Positions 37,612 to 46,516 of a stretch of DNA of 64,000 nucleotides are shown here, one piece after another. A model generated the notes under the pieces. That model saw only the letters and a list, made by a program, of their open reading frames with translations. It had not been told where the DNA came from and searched no databases. The stretch spans positions 133,736 through 197,735 of the forward strand of contig NZ_JADHDW010000002.1 of the NCBI RefSeq assembly GCF_016820555.1. The letters run 5' to 3'. Made by a program: the position numbers and the translations under genes. Each line of letters starts with the position of its first letter. Position 1 is the stretch's first letter. The stretch comes from Bacillus sp. REN10 (GTDB taxonomy: Bacteria > Bacillota > Bacilli > Bacillales > Domibacillaceae).

Positions 37612-38913
37612 TTGGCTTTTGAATTCAGACTACCTGATATCGGTGAAGGTATCCATGAAGGCGAAATCGTTAAATGGTTTATTAAGCAAGGTGATAAAGT
37701 ACAAGAAGACGATGTGCTTTGTGAAGTGCAAAATGATAAAGCAGTAGTAGAAATTCCTTCTCCAGTTGCTGGGACGGTAGAGGAAATTTTGGTAGATGAA
37801 GGTACAACCGCTATTGTTGGTGATGTGCTTGTTAGATTTGATGCTCCTGGATACGAAAACTTAAAGTTTAAAGGAGATCATGAAGAGAAAGCAGAGGAAG
37901 TGAAAGAAGCTGTTCAAGAGAAAGAAACAGCATCAGCAGCTCAGCCAGCAGAGGTAGATCCTGCCCGACGAGTGATCGCGATGCCTTCTGTTCGAAAATA
38001 CGCTCGAGATCGCGAGGTAGACATTCGTCAAGTAGCTGGAACAGGCAATAATGGACGTGTGTTAAAAGAGGATATTGATGCGTTCTTGTCAGGCGGAGCA
38101 AAGGAGGCGCCATTTGTAGAAACAGCTCCGGTGGCCGAAGCAAAAGAAGAAAAAGTGATGCCAGCCGAAGAAACAAAGGCTGCAGCAAAAGTTGTTTTAC
38201 CTGAAGGCGAGTTCCCGGAAACTCGTGAAAAGATGAGTGGTATCCGTAAAGCGATTGCTAAAGCAATGGTGAACTCGAAGCATACTGCTCCACATGTGAC
38301 GCTAATGGATGAAGTAGAAGTAACGAAATTATGGGCGCACCGCAAGAAATTTAAAGATGTAGCGGCGGAAAAAGGCATCAAGCTGACATTCCTTCCATAT
38401 GTCGTGAAAGCTTTAACAAGTGCTTTACGTGAGTATCCGGTATTAAATACCTCTCTAGATGATGAAGCGGGAGAAATCGTTCAAAAGCATTATTACAATA
38501 TCGGAATTGCGGCTGATACAGATAAAGGCTTGTTAGTACCAGTCGTAAAAAATGCTGATCGTAAATCAATGTTTGCTATCTCGAATGAAATCAATGAGCT
38601 GGCGGACAAAGCTCGCAGCGGCAAATTAGCTCCAGATGAAATGAAAGGGGCTTCATGCACAATCACAAATATCGGTTCAGCCGGCGGACAATGGTTCACA
38701 CCTGTCATTAATCATCCAGAAGTAGCGATTCTTGGAATCGGAAGAATTTCTGAAAAACCGATTGTAAAAAATGGTGAAATTGTAGCTGCACCTGTGTTAG
38801 CATTATCATTGAGCTTTGACCACCGTATGATTGACGGAGCCACTGCTCAAAATGCGCTTAATCACATTAAGCGATTATTAAATGATCCAGAACTTTTATT
38901 AATGGAGGCGTAA
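37612..38913 (+). CDS. pdhC: Dihydrolipoyl acetyltransferase E2
   Basis: 433-residue E2 core of PDH. A single lipoyl domain with lysine in [11 protein letters not shown] (about residue 43), a linker rich in Ala/Glu/Lys, a peripheral-subunit-binding domain ([20 protein letters not shown]), a second linker, and the catalytic domain with [11 protein letters not shown] at 37612 follows AGGAGGTAG. One lipoyl domain, as in other bacilli. Confidence 0.97.
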   Translation: MAFEFRLPDIGEGIHEGEIVKWFIKQGDKVQEDDVLCEVQNDKAVVEIPSPVAGTVEEILVDEGTTAIVGDVLVRFDAPGYENLKFKGDHEEKAEEVKEAVQEKETASAAQPAEVDPARRVIAMPSVRKYARDREVDIRQVAGTGNNGRVLKEDIDAFLSGGAKEAPFVETAPVAEAKEEKVMPAEETKAAAKVVLPEGEFPETREKMSGIRKAIAKAMVNSKHTAPHVTLMDEVEVTKLWAHRKKFKDVAAEKGIKLTFLPYVVKALTSALREYPVLNTSLDDEAGEIVQKHYYNIGIAADTDKGLLVPVVKNADRKSMFAISNEINELADKARSGKLAPDEMKGASCTITNIGSAGGQWFTPVINHPEVAILGIGRISEKPIVKNGEIVAAPVLALSLSFDHRMIDGATAQNALNHIKRLLNDPELLLMEA

Positions 38914-38918
38914 GACAA

Positions 38919-40328
38919 ATGGTAGTAGGAGATTTCCCAATCGAAACGGACACTATAGTAATTGGAGCAGGACCAGGCGGATATGTAGCAGCGATTCGTG
39001 CTGCACAGCTAGGACAAAAAGTAACGATCGTGGAGAAAGCGAACCTTGGAGGCGTGTGCTTAAATGTTGGTTGTATTCCTTCCAAAGCGTTACTGACTGC
39101 TGGACATCGTGTTGAGCAAGCGAAACATTCTGAAGACATGGGAATTGTTGCCGAAAATGTAACAGTTAACTTTGATAAAGTTCAAGAATGGAAAGCTAGC
39201 GTTGTAAAAAAATTAACGGGCGGAGTAGAAGGTCTGTTAAAAGGAAATAAAGTTGAAATCGTTCGCGGCGAAGCGTACTTTGTAGATGCTAATACTCTTC
39301 GTGTAATGGACGAAAATTCTGCTCAAACATACAATTTCAAACATGCGATCATTGCAACCGGTTCTCGTCCGATTGAAATCCCTAACTTTAAATTCTCTGA
39401 CCGCGTGCTTGACTCTACTGGTGCTCTTAACTTGAAAGAAATTCCGAGCAAAATGGTTGTTGTAGGCGGCGGATATATCGGTGCAGAGTTATCTACAGCA
39501 TATGCAAACTTTGGCACAGAAATTACTATTCTTGAAGGTGCAGCAGAGATTTTAAGCGGTTTTGAAAAGCAAATGTCTGCCCTTGTTAAACGTAACTTAA
39601 AGAAAAAAGGCGTGAACATCGTTACACAAGCGATGGCTAAATCAGCAGAAACAACAGAAAATGGTGTAGTCGTTACTTATGAAGCTGGTGGCAAAGAAGA
39701 AAAAATTGAAGCGGATTACGTATTAGTAACAGTTGGTCGTCGTCCTAATACAGACGAGCTTGGACTGGAACAAGCTGGTGTAAAATTAACGGAGCGCGGT
39801 TTAATTGAAATCGATAAACAATGCCGTACAAGTGTACCGAACATTTTTGCTATCGGTGATATTGTGCAAGGTCCTCCGTTAGCTCATAAGGCTTCATACG
39901 AAGGTAAAATTGCGGCTGAAGTGATCGCGGGAGAAAAATCAGAAATTGATTATATGGGTATTCCAGCTGTATGTTTCACTGAGCCAGAACTAGCATCTGT
40001 AGGGTATACAGAAGCAGAAGCGAAAGAAGAAGGAATCGAAGTCATTGCAGCGAAGTTCCCATTTGCAGCAAACGGTCGCGCTTTAGCTCTGAACAGCACA
40101 GATGGCTTTGTAAAGCTTGTTACTCGTAAAGAAGACGGTTTAATCATCGGAGCGCAAATTGCCGGTGCCGGTGCTTCTGATATGATTTCTGAGCTTGGCC
40201 TTGCTATCGAAGCAGGCATGACGGCTGAAGATATCGCAATGACAATTCATGCTCATCCAACATTAGGTGAAATTTCTATGGAAGCTGCTGAGGTAGCATT
40301 AGGAACACCTATTCATGTCGTAAAATAA
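38919..40328 (+). CDS. pdhD: Dihydrolipoamide dehydrogenase E3
   Basis: 469-residue flavoprotein that reoxidises dihydrolipoamide with NAD+. FAD motif [13 protein letters not shown], redox disulfide [16 protein letters not shown] motif [11 protein letters not shown] and C-terminal HAHPTLGE histidine-glutamate pair are intact. ATG at 38919 follows ATGGAGGCG in pdhC. Ends the operon. Confidence 0.98.
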   Translation: MVVGDFPIETDTIVIGAGPGGYVAAIRAAQLGQKVTIVEKANLGGVCLNVGCIPSKALLTAGHRVEQAKHSEDMGIVAENVTVNFDKVQEWKASVVKKLTGGVEGLLKGNKVEIVRGEAYFVDANTLRVMDENSAQTYNFKHAIIATGSRPIEIPNFKFSDRVLDSTGALNLKEIPSKMVVVGGGYIGAELSTAYANFGTEITILEGAAEILSGFEKQMSALVKRNLKKKGVNIVTQAMAKSAETTENGVVVTYEAGGKEEKIEADYVLVTVGRRPNTDELGLEQAGVKLTERGLIEIDKQCRTSVPNIFAIGDIVQGPPLAHKASYEGKIAAEVIAGEKSEIDYMGIPAVCFTEPELASVGYTEAEAKEEGIEVIAAKFPFAANGRALALNSTDGFVKLVTRKEDGLIIGAQIAGAGASDMISELGLAIEAGMTAEDIAMTIHAHPTLGEISMEAAEVALGTPIHVVK

Positions 40329-40340
40329 TATTTATGAAGA

Positions 40341-40376
40341 AATAAGACTGTCGTATTAGGCAGTCTTATTTTTTTT
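40341..40376 (+). terminator. pdhABCD terminator
   Basis: AATAAGACTG (40341-40350) pairs with CAGTCTTATT (40361-40370), followed by a run of T. Confidence 0.9.
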
Positions 40377-40492
40377 GGACAAGTTAGTATTAAGAAGTGG
40401 AGAAGCATTCATATAATAAAGTAAAACCTCAATCAGTGAGGGTTTTACTACCCATTAACACAGGATAGAGTAGTCTGTAAGGAAATGAGTGG

Positions 40493-40741
40493 ATGATCAG
40501 TATGGCTTACTATGTTGTGTTTCTTATTCAATTAATGATTTGGAGCTTTTATTCTTTAGCCCGCTGGCTGTCACAGGGAGATTCAACGGAATTTCACTGG
40601 TTGTTATTTCTTGTTTTTTTCTATTTATGTATTCTCGTTGCTCGAAGATGGCTTAATCATAAGCAAAGCTACATGGTAACTATTTTTATTCTGTTATTCT
40701 ACTTTTCTTTTCGATGGGGGATGTCTCTGCTTTTTAAATAA
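40493..40741 (+). CDS. Small membrane protein, unrecognised
   Basis: 82 residues with three likely membrane helices (VVFLIQLMIWSFYSLARWL, LLFLVFFYLCILVARRWL, IFILLFYFSFRWG), rich in Phe and Trp. ATG at 40493 follows AAGGAAATGAG; ATG at 40502 is an alternative. A TATAAT at 40412 and a hairpin (GTAAAACC.../...GGTTTTAC, 40421-40448) lie upstream, which suggest its own promoter. I do not know a function. It sits between pdhD and SR1. Confidence 0.65.
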   Translation: MISMAYYVVFLIQLMIWSFYSLARWLSQGDSTEFHWLLFLVFFYLCILVARRWLNHKQSYMVTIFILLFYFSFRWGMSLLFK

Positions 40742-40771
40742 TTGTAACAAAATAGTCGTCAAAAAAATAAA

Positions 40772-40819
40772 TGTGACATACAAATTGGGCTTGAAAAATG
40801 AAATGTGTTATATTATTAT
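40772..40819 (+). promoter_or_regulatory. SR1 promoter with two CcpN-type sites
   Basis: TTGAAA (40791-40796), 17-base spacer, TATTAT (40814-40819). Two sites match the CcpN consensus TRTGHYATAYW exactly: TGTGACATACA (40772-40782) upstream of -35 and TGTGTTATATT (40804-40814) running into -10. In B. subtilis CcpN represses sr1, gapB and pckA during growth on glucose. Confidence 0.85.
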
Positions 40820-40866
40820 AAATACAAATATGAACCGTTTACACAATAAAAGAGAGGGAGCTAAAC

Positions 40867-40983
40867 ATGGGGACAATTGTTTGTAAGTCTTGTTTAGATA
40901 CAATCGAGCATTTTGAAGATGAAAAAGTGTCTGTCTTATACTCACACTGTGGTTGTGAAGAAGAAGTAGAATTAGAAGATTAA
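40867..40983 (+). CDS. sr1P: SR1P, GapA-binding small protein encoded by SR1
   Basis: 38-residue acidic peptide, MGTIVCKSCLDTIEHFED at the N-terminus, then a Cys-x-Cys pair; four cysteines in all (6, 9, 28, 30). It matches SR1P of B. subtilis in start, length and cysteine pattern. SR1P binds glyceraldehyde-3-phosphate dehydrogenase GapA and stabilises gapA mRNA, also promoting RNase J1 activity; rnjA lies at 31-33 kb. ATG follows GAGAGGGAG. Confidence 0.88.
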   Translation: MGTIVCKSCLDTIEHFEDEKVSVLYSHCGCEEEVELED

Positions 40984-41012
40984 ATTTTTCTGTTGTGCAA
41001 AATGAATCTTAT

Positions 41013-41054
41013 AAAAATAAGAGCGGTCCTCATCGGGGGACCGCTCTTATTTTT
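41013..41054. terminator. Bidirectional terminator between SR1 and speA
   Basis: A perfect 17-bp stem, AAAAATAAGAGCGGTCC and complement, with an 8-base loop. Confidence 0.92.
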
Positions 41055-41065
41055 ATGTTGCTGTT

Positions 41066-42547
41066 TTAGCTAATCGCTTTTCGTTCTTTAATGACCCGAA
41101 GTGTTTTTAATTCAGCATCTTCTGGACCTTGCACGGGTAACCCAGCTTCTAGATTTTTGTAAATATAGACTAAATTTTCTTCTGTAATAATTTCTCCTGG
41201 AATAAAAATTGGGATTCCAGGCGGATACACCATCACAAATTCAGCGCTAATTCGGCCGGCTGCTTCTGAAAAAGGAACGACTTCTGTTTCAGCATAAAAT
41301 GCATCCCTTGGAGATAAAGCGATGACTGGAATGTCAGGCAATAACACTTCTGTATGGGACGACTTGTTACAATTAGCGCATTGATCCGCTAATTGCAGAA
41401 GGGCACGAACTAAAGTTTCAGCGTCTTCTTTCGTATCTCCTGGTGTGACAATGCAAAGTAAATTGTAAAGGTCCGATAATTCGACTTCAATATTGTAATT
41501 TTCTCTTAACCAGACCTCTGCTTCATGACCAGTAATGCCGAGATTTTTGACGGAAATAATTAATTTCGTTGGATCATAGTCAAAAGTAGCTTTCGTACCT
41601 AGAATCTCTTCCCCTACACAATATAAGCCATCAATCTCATTAATTTGAGCACGGATAGACTGAGCTAATTGAATGGCTTGTTCAATAATTGCTTTCCCTT
41701 GTGTAGCTAACTGTCTTCTTGCTGTGTCAAGAGAAGCCAAAAGGATATAAGATGTAGATGTGGTCGTCAGCATACTTAAAATGGTTTGCACACGTTGAAC
41801 CGATACCAACCCTTCTTTTACGTTAAGAATGGAGCTTTGTGTCATGGAGCCACCTAGCTTATGAACGCTTGTAGCAGCCATATCAGCTCCCGCTTGCATG
41901 GCAGAGAGCGGCAAATCATCATGGAAGTGAATATGCACACCGTGCGCTTCGTCTACAAGTACAGGTATATTGTAAGAGTGAGCGACTTCTACAATTTGTC
42001 CTAAATCTCCTGAAACACCAAAATAAGTCGGGTTAATGACAAGGAGTCCTTTAGCATCTGGATGCTTCTCTAACGCGCGTTGAACAGTATCTACTGTAAT
42101 GCCATGAGAGATTCCAAGATCTTTATCAACTTCTGGATGGATAAAGATTGGAATCGCTCCAGAAAAGACAATCGCCGTCATAACAGACTTATGAACATTT
42201 CTAGGAACAATGATTTTCTCGCCTGGCCCACAAACAGTCATGACCATCGTCATAATGGCTCCGCTCGTTCCTTGTACAGAGAAGAATGTGTGATCAGCAC
42301 CAAACGCTTCAGCAGCTAAATTTTGAGCTTGTTGAATGATTCCTTTTGGCTGATGAAGATCATCCAAAGGGGCGATATTAATTAAATCAATGGATAAGGC
42401 ATTTTCTCCGATAAAATGACGAAATTCGGGATCCATCCCATTTCCTTTTTTGTGTCCAGGTATATGGAATTGTACCGGATTCTTTTTTGCATGCTCTAAT
42501 AAGCCAGTAAATAATGGTGTTTCAAATTGGGACAACTTACCTTTCAC
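41066..42547 (-). CDS. speA: Arginine decarboxylase SpeA
   Basis: 493-residue fold-type I PLP decarboxylase that makes agmatine from arginine for polyamine synthesis. HIPGHKKGNGMDPEF starts the domain, the PLP lysine is in SVHKLGGSMTQSS, DEAHGVHIHFHDDLP binds the cofactor, and YPPGIPIFIPGE is the C-terminal signature. ATG at 42547 follows AAGAGGTGAAAGG. Sequence and place match B. subtilis speA very closely. Confidence 0.97.
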   Translation of the reverse strand: MKGKLSQFETPLFTGLLEHAKKNPVQFHIPGHKKGNGMDPEFRHFIGENALSIDLINIAPLDDLHQPKGIIQQAQNLAAEAFGADHTFFSVQGTSGAIMTMVMTVCGPGEKIIVPRNVHKSVMTAIVFSGAIPIFIHPEVDKDLGISHGITVDTVQRALEKHPDAKGLLVINPTYFGVSGDLGQIVEVAHSYNIPVLVDEAHGVHIHFHDDLPLSAMQAGADMAATSVHKLGGSMTQSSILNVKEGLVSVQRVQTILSMLTTTSTSYILLASLDTARRQLATQGKAIIEQAIQLAQSIRAQINEIDGLYCVGEEILGTKATFDYDPTKLIISVKNLGITGHEAEVWLRENYNIEVELSDLYNLLCIVTPGDTKEDAETLVRALLQLADQCANCNKSSHTEVLLPDIPVIALSPRDAFYAETEVVPFSEAAGRISAEFVMVYPPGIPIFIPGEIITEENLVYIYKNLEAGLPVQGPEDAELKTLRVIKERKAIS

Positions 42548-42716
42548 CTCTTTTATGAATTGATTTATTGATTATATAATTAATCGACATTTTTTGCGTA
42601 AAACAAGAGAATTATAGCATGTTGACATAGCTTTGCCTAGAAAGTTTTTTAATATTCTTAGAAGAAAAAAGGATTTATGCTTTTCAAGGGAGAAATGAAA
42701 AAGGGGAGGGATGATG

Positions 42717-43679
42717 ATGAATTGGGAAACAAGAATTACTAAATTGTTAAACATTCAATATCCGATTATTCAAGGGGGGTTGGCGCATCTAGCTTATTCT
42801 GATTTAGCGGCAGCTGTGTCAAATGCTGGAGGGTTAGGGCAAATTACCGCGATGTCTTTGTCTGATCCGGAAGAATTGCGAAACGAAATCAAAAAAGTAC
42901 GCGCGATGACAGACAAGCCGTTTGGTGTGAATTTTTCAATTGGTCAGCAAAGACGTCCATTTTCCTCTTATTTGGATGTAGCGATTGAGGAAAAGGTGCC
43001 TGTTATTTCAATGACAGGAGGAAATCCTGCTCCGCTATTCGAACAGTTAGAGGGAACGGGTATTAAAACACTTGTGCTCGTTGCTGCTGTCAGACAAGCT
43101 CAAAAGGCGGAAGAGCTCGGTGCTGACGCTGTTATGGTCGTTGGACAAGAAGGAGGTGGACACCTCGGTCGAAGTGATACAGGAACTTTCGTTCTTGTGC
43201 CAAGAGTGGTAGAAAGTGTGAACATTCCTGTCATTGCGTCAGGAGGTATTGGTGACGGTCGGGGGCTAATGGCAGCGCTCTCTCTAGGAGCGGAAGGAAT
43301 TGAAATGGGAACTAGATTTATTGCCACAAAAGAATGTGTGCATGCATCTGAACTGTATAAACAGGCTTTGATTGAGGGAAGTGAAAATGATACAGTAGTC
43401 ATTAAGCGCTCGCTTGGTGCACCAGCACGTGCCATCGCAAATAGCTGGACAGATAAGATTTTGGCGATTGAAGAAGAACATGGTGATTATGAAAATTTGA
43501 AAGACTACATAAGTGGAGTGGCAAACAAGCGCTACATTCATGAAGGGAAAGAAGATGAAGGATTCGCTTGGGCAGGTCAAGTGATGGGGTTAATTCATGA
43601 CATTCCATCCGTGAGCGAACTGATCGAAAACATGATTGCGGATGGCGAAAATATTCGCAAAAAATGGGGAACATCATAA
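42717..43679 (+). CDS. Nitronate monooxygenase / FabK-like flavoprotein
   Basis: 320-residue TIM-barrel flavoprotein. N-terminal PIIQGGLAHLAYSDLAAAVSNAGGLGQI, EGGGHLG, PVIASGGIGDGRG and GTRFIATKEC are the FMN-binding blocks shared by nitronate monooxygenases and FabK enoyl-ACP reductases; which reaction occurs cannot be settled from motifs. ATG codons at 42711 and 42714 are alternatives, but 42717 is best spaced from GGGGAGG. It precedes yktA by 26 bases. Confidence 0.88.
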   Translation: MNWETRITKLLNIQYPIIQGGLAHLAYSDLAAAVSNAGGLGQITAMSLSDPEELRNEIKKVRAMTDKPFGVNFSIGQQRRPFSSYLDVAIEEKVPVISMTGGNPAPLFEQLEGTGIKTLVLVAAVRQAQKAEELGADAVMVVGQEGGGHLGRSDTGTFVLVPRVVESVNIPVIASGGIGDGRGLMAALSLGAEGIEMGTRFIATKECVHASELYKQALIEGSENDTVVIKRSLGAPARAIANSWTDKILAIEEEHGDYENLKDYISGVANKRYIHEGKEDEGFAWAGQVMGLIHDIPSVSELIENMIADGENIRKKWGTS

Positions 43680-43705
43680 GAATAGACAAAAGAAGGTGAT
43701 ACCAT

Positions 43706-43981
43706 ATGGAATACTCTTATCCTTTTTCAACGGATTGGACGACAGAAGAAGTCATAGATGTCATTAAGTTTTTTGAAGCAATCGAAAAAGCTTATGAAAA
43801 AGGAGTTGATAAAGCGGAATTAATGACCGCTTATCGACGTTTTAAAGAAATTGTGCCGAGCAAGGCAGAAGAGAAAAAGCTGTGTAATGAATTCGAAGAT
43901 GCAAGCGGTTATTCCTCTTACCATGCGGTACAAAAAATGAAAACAGCAGAAGACGGCCAGCGAATTAAAATGAATAAGTAA
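43706..43981 (+). CDS. yktA: YktA, UPF0223 family protein
   Basis: 91-residue, mostly helical, acidic protein of the UPF0223 family ([21 protein letters not shown]). No biochemical role known. ATG at 43706 follows AGAAGGTGAT. It could be co-transcribed with the flavoprotein gene and is closed by the hairpin at 43993. Confidence 0.9.
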   Translation: MEYSYPFSTDWTTEEVIDVIKFFEAIEKAYEKGVDKAELMTAYRRFKEIVPSKAEEKKLCNEFEDASGYSSYHAVQKMKTAEDGQRIKMNK

Positions 43982-43992
43982 CGAGGGTGGAG

Positions 43993-44028
43993 GCGGTTGA
44001 ATCATCGGCAAATTGATGATTCAACCGC
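43993..44028. terminator. Terminator between yktA and yktB
   Basis: GCGGTTGAATCATC pairs with GATGATTCAACCGC, a perfect 14-bp stem with an 8-base loop. Confidence 0.85.
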
Positions 44029-44037
44029 TTCATTTGT

Positions 44038-44658
44038 TTAAGATAATTGGTAGAGGGGTATTAATTTGACAAAAGTATCATAAACTGTGTCAAGAAATTC
44101 TGTTCCGCTCATGTTGATAACATCTTCCTTATGCAAATGGATACCACAAAGTATTTCTGCCTTTTTCACTGATTGCAGACGTTGAAACAGCTGGAGTAAC
44201 TGTTCGTCCGATACATCCGCCATTTTTGTAGCTGAAGGTTTTGTGTGATCATCTGACCAAACAAAGTGACTAGGGATTGTCTCGCGTATAGACGATATGT
44301 TCATTTCAAGAAAGGAGCCAATTTCCGCTTTTCGAGGAGCTTCGTAAATAACAGCATACCAAACAAACACATGTGTCTCCCATAATCCAATTTGAAAGTG
44401 AGGGTGTTTTTTGTAGCCGCGTTTATTATTAGCAAAAGCTACCCATGTGTCATCTGGCGGATTAACTGTACGACGAGCATGTTTCGCTACATGATAAAAC
44501 ATTTCATCTCCAGTTAGCTGACCTAATTCCTGTGAAAAAAAGTGGCCTAAAGCTTCTAGCTTCGGTCGGATCTGTTGTTGTAACGCCTCCATTCTTGGTT
44601 CCAATCCATCGATTGTGAACACTTGAAAATCATTTGTTGTAAAACCGGGAAATTCCAT
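44038..44658 (-). CDS. yktB: YktB, DUF1054 (UPF0637) protein
   Basis: 206-residue cytoplasmic protein of the YktB family ([41 protein letters not shown]). Function is unestablished. ATG at 44658 follows AAGGAGGA. Diverges from the small gene at 44714. Confidence 0.9.
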   Translation of the reverse strand: MEFPGFTTNDFQVFTIDGLEPRMEALQQQIRPKLEALGHFFSQELGQLTGDEMFYHVAKHARRTVNPPDDTWVAFANNKRGYKKHPHFQIGLWETHVFVWYAVIYEAPRKAEIGSFLEMNISSIRETIPSHFVWSDDHTKPSATKMADVSDEQLLQLFQRLQSVKKAEILCGIHLHKEDVINMSGTEFLDTVYDTFVKLIPLYQLS

Positions 44659-44713
44659 GAAATATCCTCCTTGAATTGTTTGTCCATATCATATCATAAA
44701 AAGGAGTGCTTGC

Positions 44714-44917
44714 ATGATGAAACAAGTGGTGAACGGTCTTATTAAACAAACGCAAACAAAACAAAGGTTGGCTGTTATTCGCTTAGAGCTGGACTATGAA
44801 TTAGCTGTTTTATTTGAAGCGATGCAGAAGAAAGATCGAGTTCAAATGGAGAAGTCGAAGGCCGTGTTACGACAGTTATGGGAAAAGTTACAACAAATTG
44901 ATGAACATAAGCTATGA
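44714..44917 (+). CDS. Small helical protein (YkzI-like)
   Basis: 67-residue, highly charged, all-helical protein (LAVIRLELDYELAVLFEAMQ). ATG at 44714 or 44717 follows AAAGGAG. Position between yktB and suhB suggests ykzI of B. subtilis, but the family call is from location rather than sequence. Confidence 0.7.
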   Translation: MMKQVVNGLIKQTQTKQRLAVIRLELDYELAVLFEAMQKKDRVQMEKSKAVLRQLWEKLQQIDEHKL

Positions 44918-45047
44918 AGAAGTAAAAAAGTGAGGGCTTTATTATTCATCTATTCGAAACAAAGTACGCAGGATAGCCATTATGCACGAATGAGCTAAAA
45001 ATGATTAAAATCAACATTGCTGTTGAACAAATCTAAGATGAAAAATG

Positions 45048-45078
45048 GGCTCGCTTACCCGTTCGCGAGTCTATTTTT
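45048..45078 (+). terminator. Terminator between small gene and suhB
   Basis: GGCTCGC pairs with GCGAGTC around a 10-base loop, then TTTTT. TATAAT at about 45099-45110 downstream could be the suhB promoter. Confidence 0.75.
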
Positions 45079-45165
45079 ATTTAATAAAGTGGAATTATAT
45101 ACTATAATGTCAAATAAGTTGAAAAATTTGAATTGGTACATTATGTCCGCGTTGGAGGAATGGTC

Positions 45166-45963
45166 ATGGCAAATTGGACGGAAATAGATCGGTATGCAAA
45201 ATCGTGGATTACGGAGGCGGGAAAGTCAATTCGTGCTTCATTTAAACAGTCTTTAAACATCCAAACAAAATCAAATCCTAATGATTTAGTGACAAATATG
45301 GACAAAGAAATCGAAAAGTATTTCATTTCAAATATTCGTAGCACTTACCCTGATCATAGTATTTTAGGGGAAGAAGGAAATGGCGATCAGCTAAGTTCGT
45401 TAAACGGGATTGTGTGGATCATTGACCCTATTGACGGTACAATGAATTTTATCCATCAGCAGCGGAATTTTGTCATCTCCATTGGAATTTATGAAGATGG
45501 TGTAGGACGATTAGGTTATATTTATGATGTTACCCATGATGAGCTTTATTTTGCTGAGAAGGGGAAAGGCGCTTATATGAATGAAGTGAGGTTGCCACCT
45601 TTAGAAAAATTTCCTGTTCACCAATCCCTCATTGCTGTTAACGCCACATGGTTAGTGAAAAATGCGTATTTTGACCAACGTAAACTAGCCGCTTTAGCGA
45701 TGGCGGTTCGAGGAACGCGTTCGTACGGTTCGGCTGCCTTAGAGCTCGCTTATGTGGCGTCTGGAAGGTTAAACAGTTACTTAACGATGCGACTGTCTCC
45801 TTGGGACTTTGCTGCTGGGAAAATCATTGTGGAAGAAGTTGGAGGGGTTGTCACGACACTGCTTGGAGAAGAATTGGACATGCTTTCTGTCAATAGCGTG
45901 TTTGCAGGGGAGGCAACTCTTCACTCGGAAATACTAGGTAAATTTTTATTACATGAGGAATAA
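45166..45963 (+). CDS. suhB: Inositol monophosphatase family protein SuhB/YktC
   Basis: 265-residue metal-dependent phosphatase. Metal ligands are in LGEEGNG, DPIDGTMNF and SPWDFAAG. Acts on inositol-1-phosphate or related sugar phosphates. The frame extends to 45133, but GGAGG sits 7 bases before the ATG at 45166. Located as yktC in B. subtilis. Confidence 0.9.
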   Translation: MANWTEIDRYAKSWITEAGKSIRASFKQSLNIQTKSNPNDLVTNMDKEIEKYFISNIRSTYPDHSILGEEGNGDQLSSLNGIVWIIDPIDGTMNFIHQQRNFVISIGIYEDGVGRLGYIYDVTHDELYFAEKGKGAYMNEVRLPPLEKFPVHQSLIAVNATWLVKNAYFDQRKLAALAMAVRGTRSYGSAALELAYVASGRLNSYLTMRLSPWDFAAGKIIVEEVGGVVTTLLGEELDMLSVNSVFAGEATLHSEILGKFLLHEE

Positions 45964-45974
45964 GGATGTCCTTT

Positions 45975-46011
45975 GAGCGTCAGGCTCCTCTGTAAACGAG
46001 GCGCCTGGCTC
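45975..46011 (+). terminator. Hairpin downstream of suhB
   Basis: GAGC and CAGGC pair with GCCTG and GCTC, with CCTC/GAGG at the top. The stem is strong but lacks a T run, so termination is uncertain. Confidence 0.5.
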
Positions 46012-46098
46012 TTAGTGGATTTATCCCGCATTAACAGTCAACATGACAGGTTAATCAGCGGGGGGAATGAGGAACACCCCACTGGTTGAAGTTTCACT

Positions 46099-46287
46099 TT
46101 ATAATTTGCCGGCTCTTCGCATTTTTGCTTTTGTGGAAAAACCAAACCCCATAACAGCAATAAGAGCAATCGCACATCCTGCGATGCCGCTCAAGCTTCT
46201 TTCACCGATGGCGATCCCCATGCCAATCATGCAGGAAGCAGCTGCTAATGCAAATAGAAAAAACACCCACTTGAATTCTTTCATCAT
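46099..46287 (-). CDS. ylaF: YlaF, DUF5325 small membrane protein
   Basis: 62-residue protein with two membrane helices (WVFFLFALAAASCMIGMGIA, IAGCAIALIAVMGFGF) and a basic tail. Matches the YlaF type in length and in position upstream of and divergent from typA. The ATG at 46287 follows AAGGGAGTG. A longer frame on the opposite strand (46067-46396) is a shadow. Confidence 0.85.
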   Translation of the reverse strand: MMKEFKWVFFLFALAAASCMIGMGIAIGERSLSGIAGCAIALIAVMGFGFSTKAKMRRAGKL

Positions 46288-46516
46288 CCGTCACTCCCTT
46301 TCTCCTCTATTTTATAACAAGGCTATGTTAAAATGTAGTGTTGATTTTTTTGTTCATTGGCACAAAAAGACTGTTATGAAACTAAGTCTGGGATAAAAAA
46401 TGACTTGGCAATCATAATTAACAAATAGGAATTTATATTGACTTATGATATAATAATTCAGTTATTGAAGAGTATTATTGAAATTGAGATGCTTATATTA
46501 GTCAGGAGGAACTAAT

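Larger units (their letters stand above)
40826..41054 (+). ncRNA. sr1: Dual-function small regulatory RNA SR1
   Basis: Transcript extents are inferred from the promoter (start about 40826) and terminator (41013-41054), about 230 bases, close to the size of B. subtilis SR1. It contains the SR1P frame and lies between pdhD and speA as in B. subtilis, where SR1 also base-pairs with ahrC mRNA; pairing with ahrC could not be tested here. Confidence 0.8.

Noticed and set aside
40831-40843. cre-like TGAACCGTTTACA in the SR1 leader
   Set aside because: One base short in the left half-site compared with the 14-base cre consensus; CcpN sites explain control better.
46067-46396. Plus-strand frame of 109 codons opposite ylaF
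   Set aside because: No ribosome-binding site and no recognisable domain; it mirrors the ylaF coding strand, which has a good site and a membrane-protein profile.
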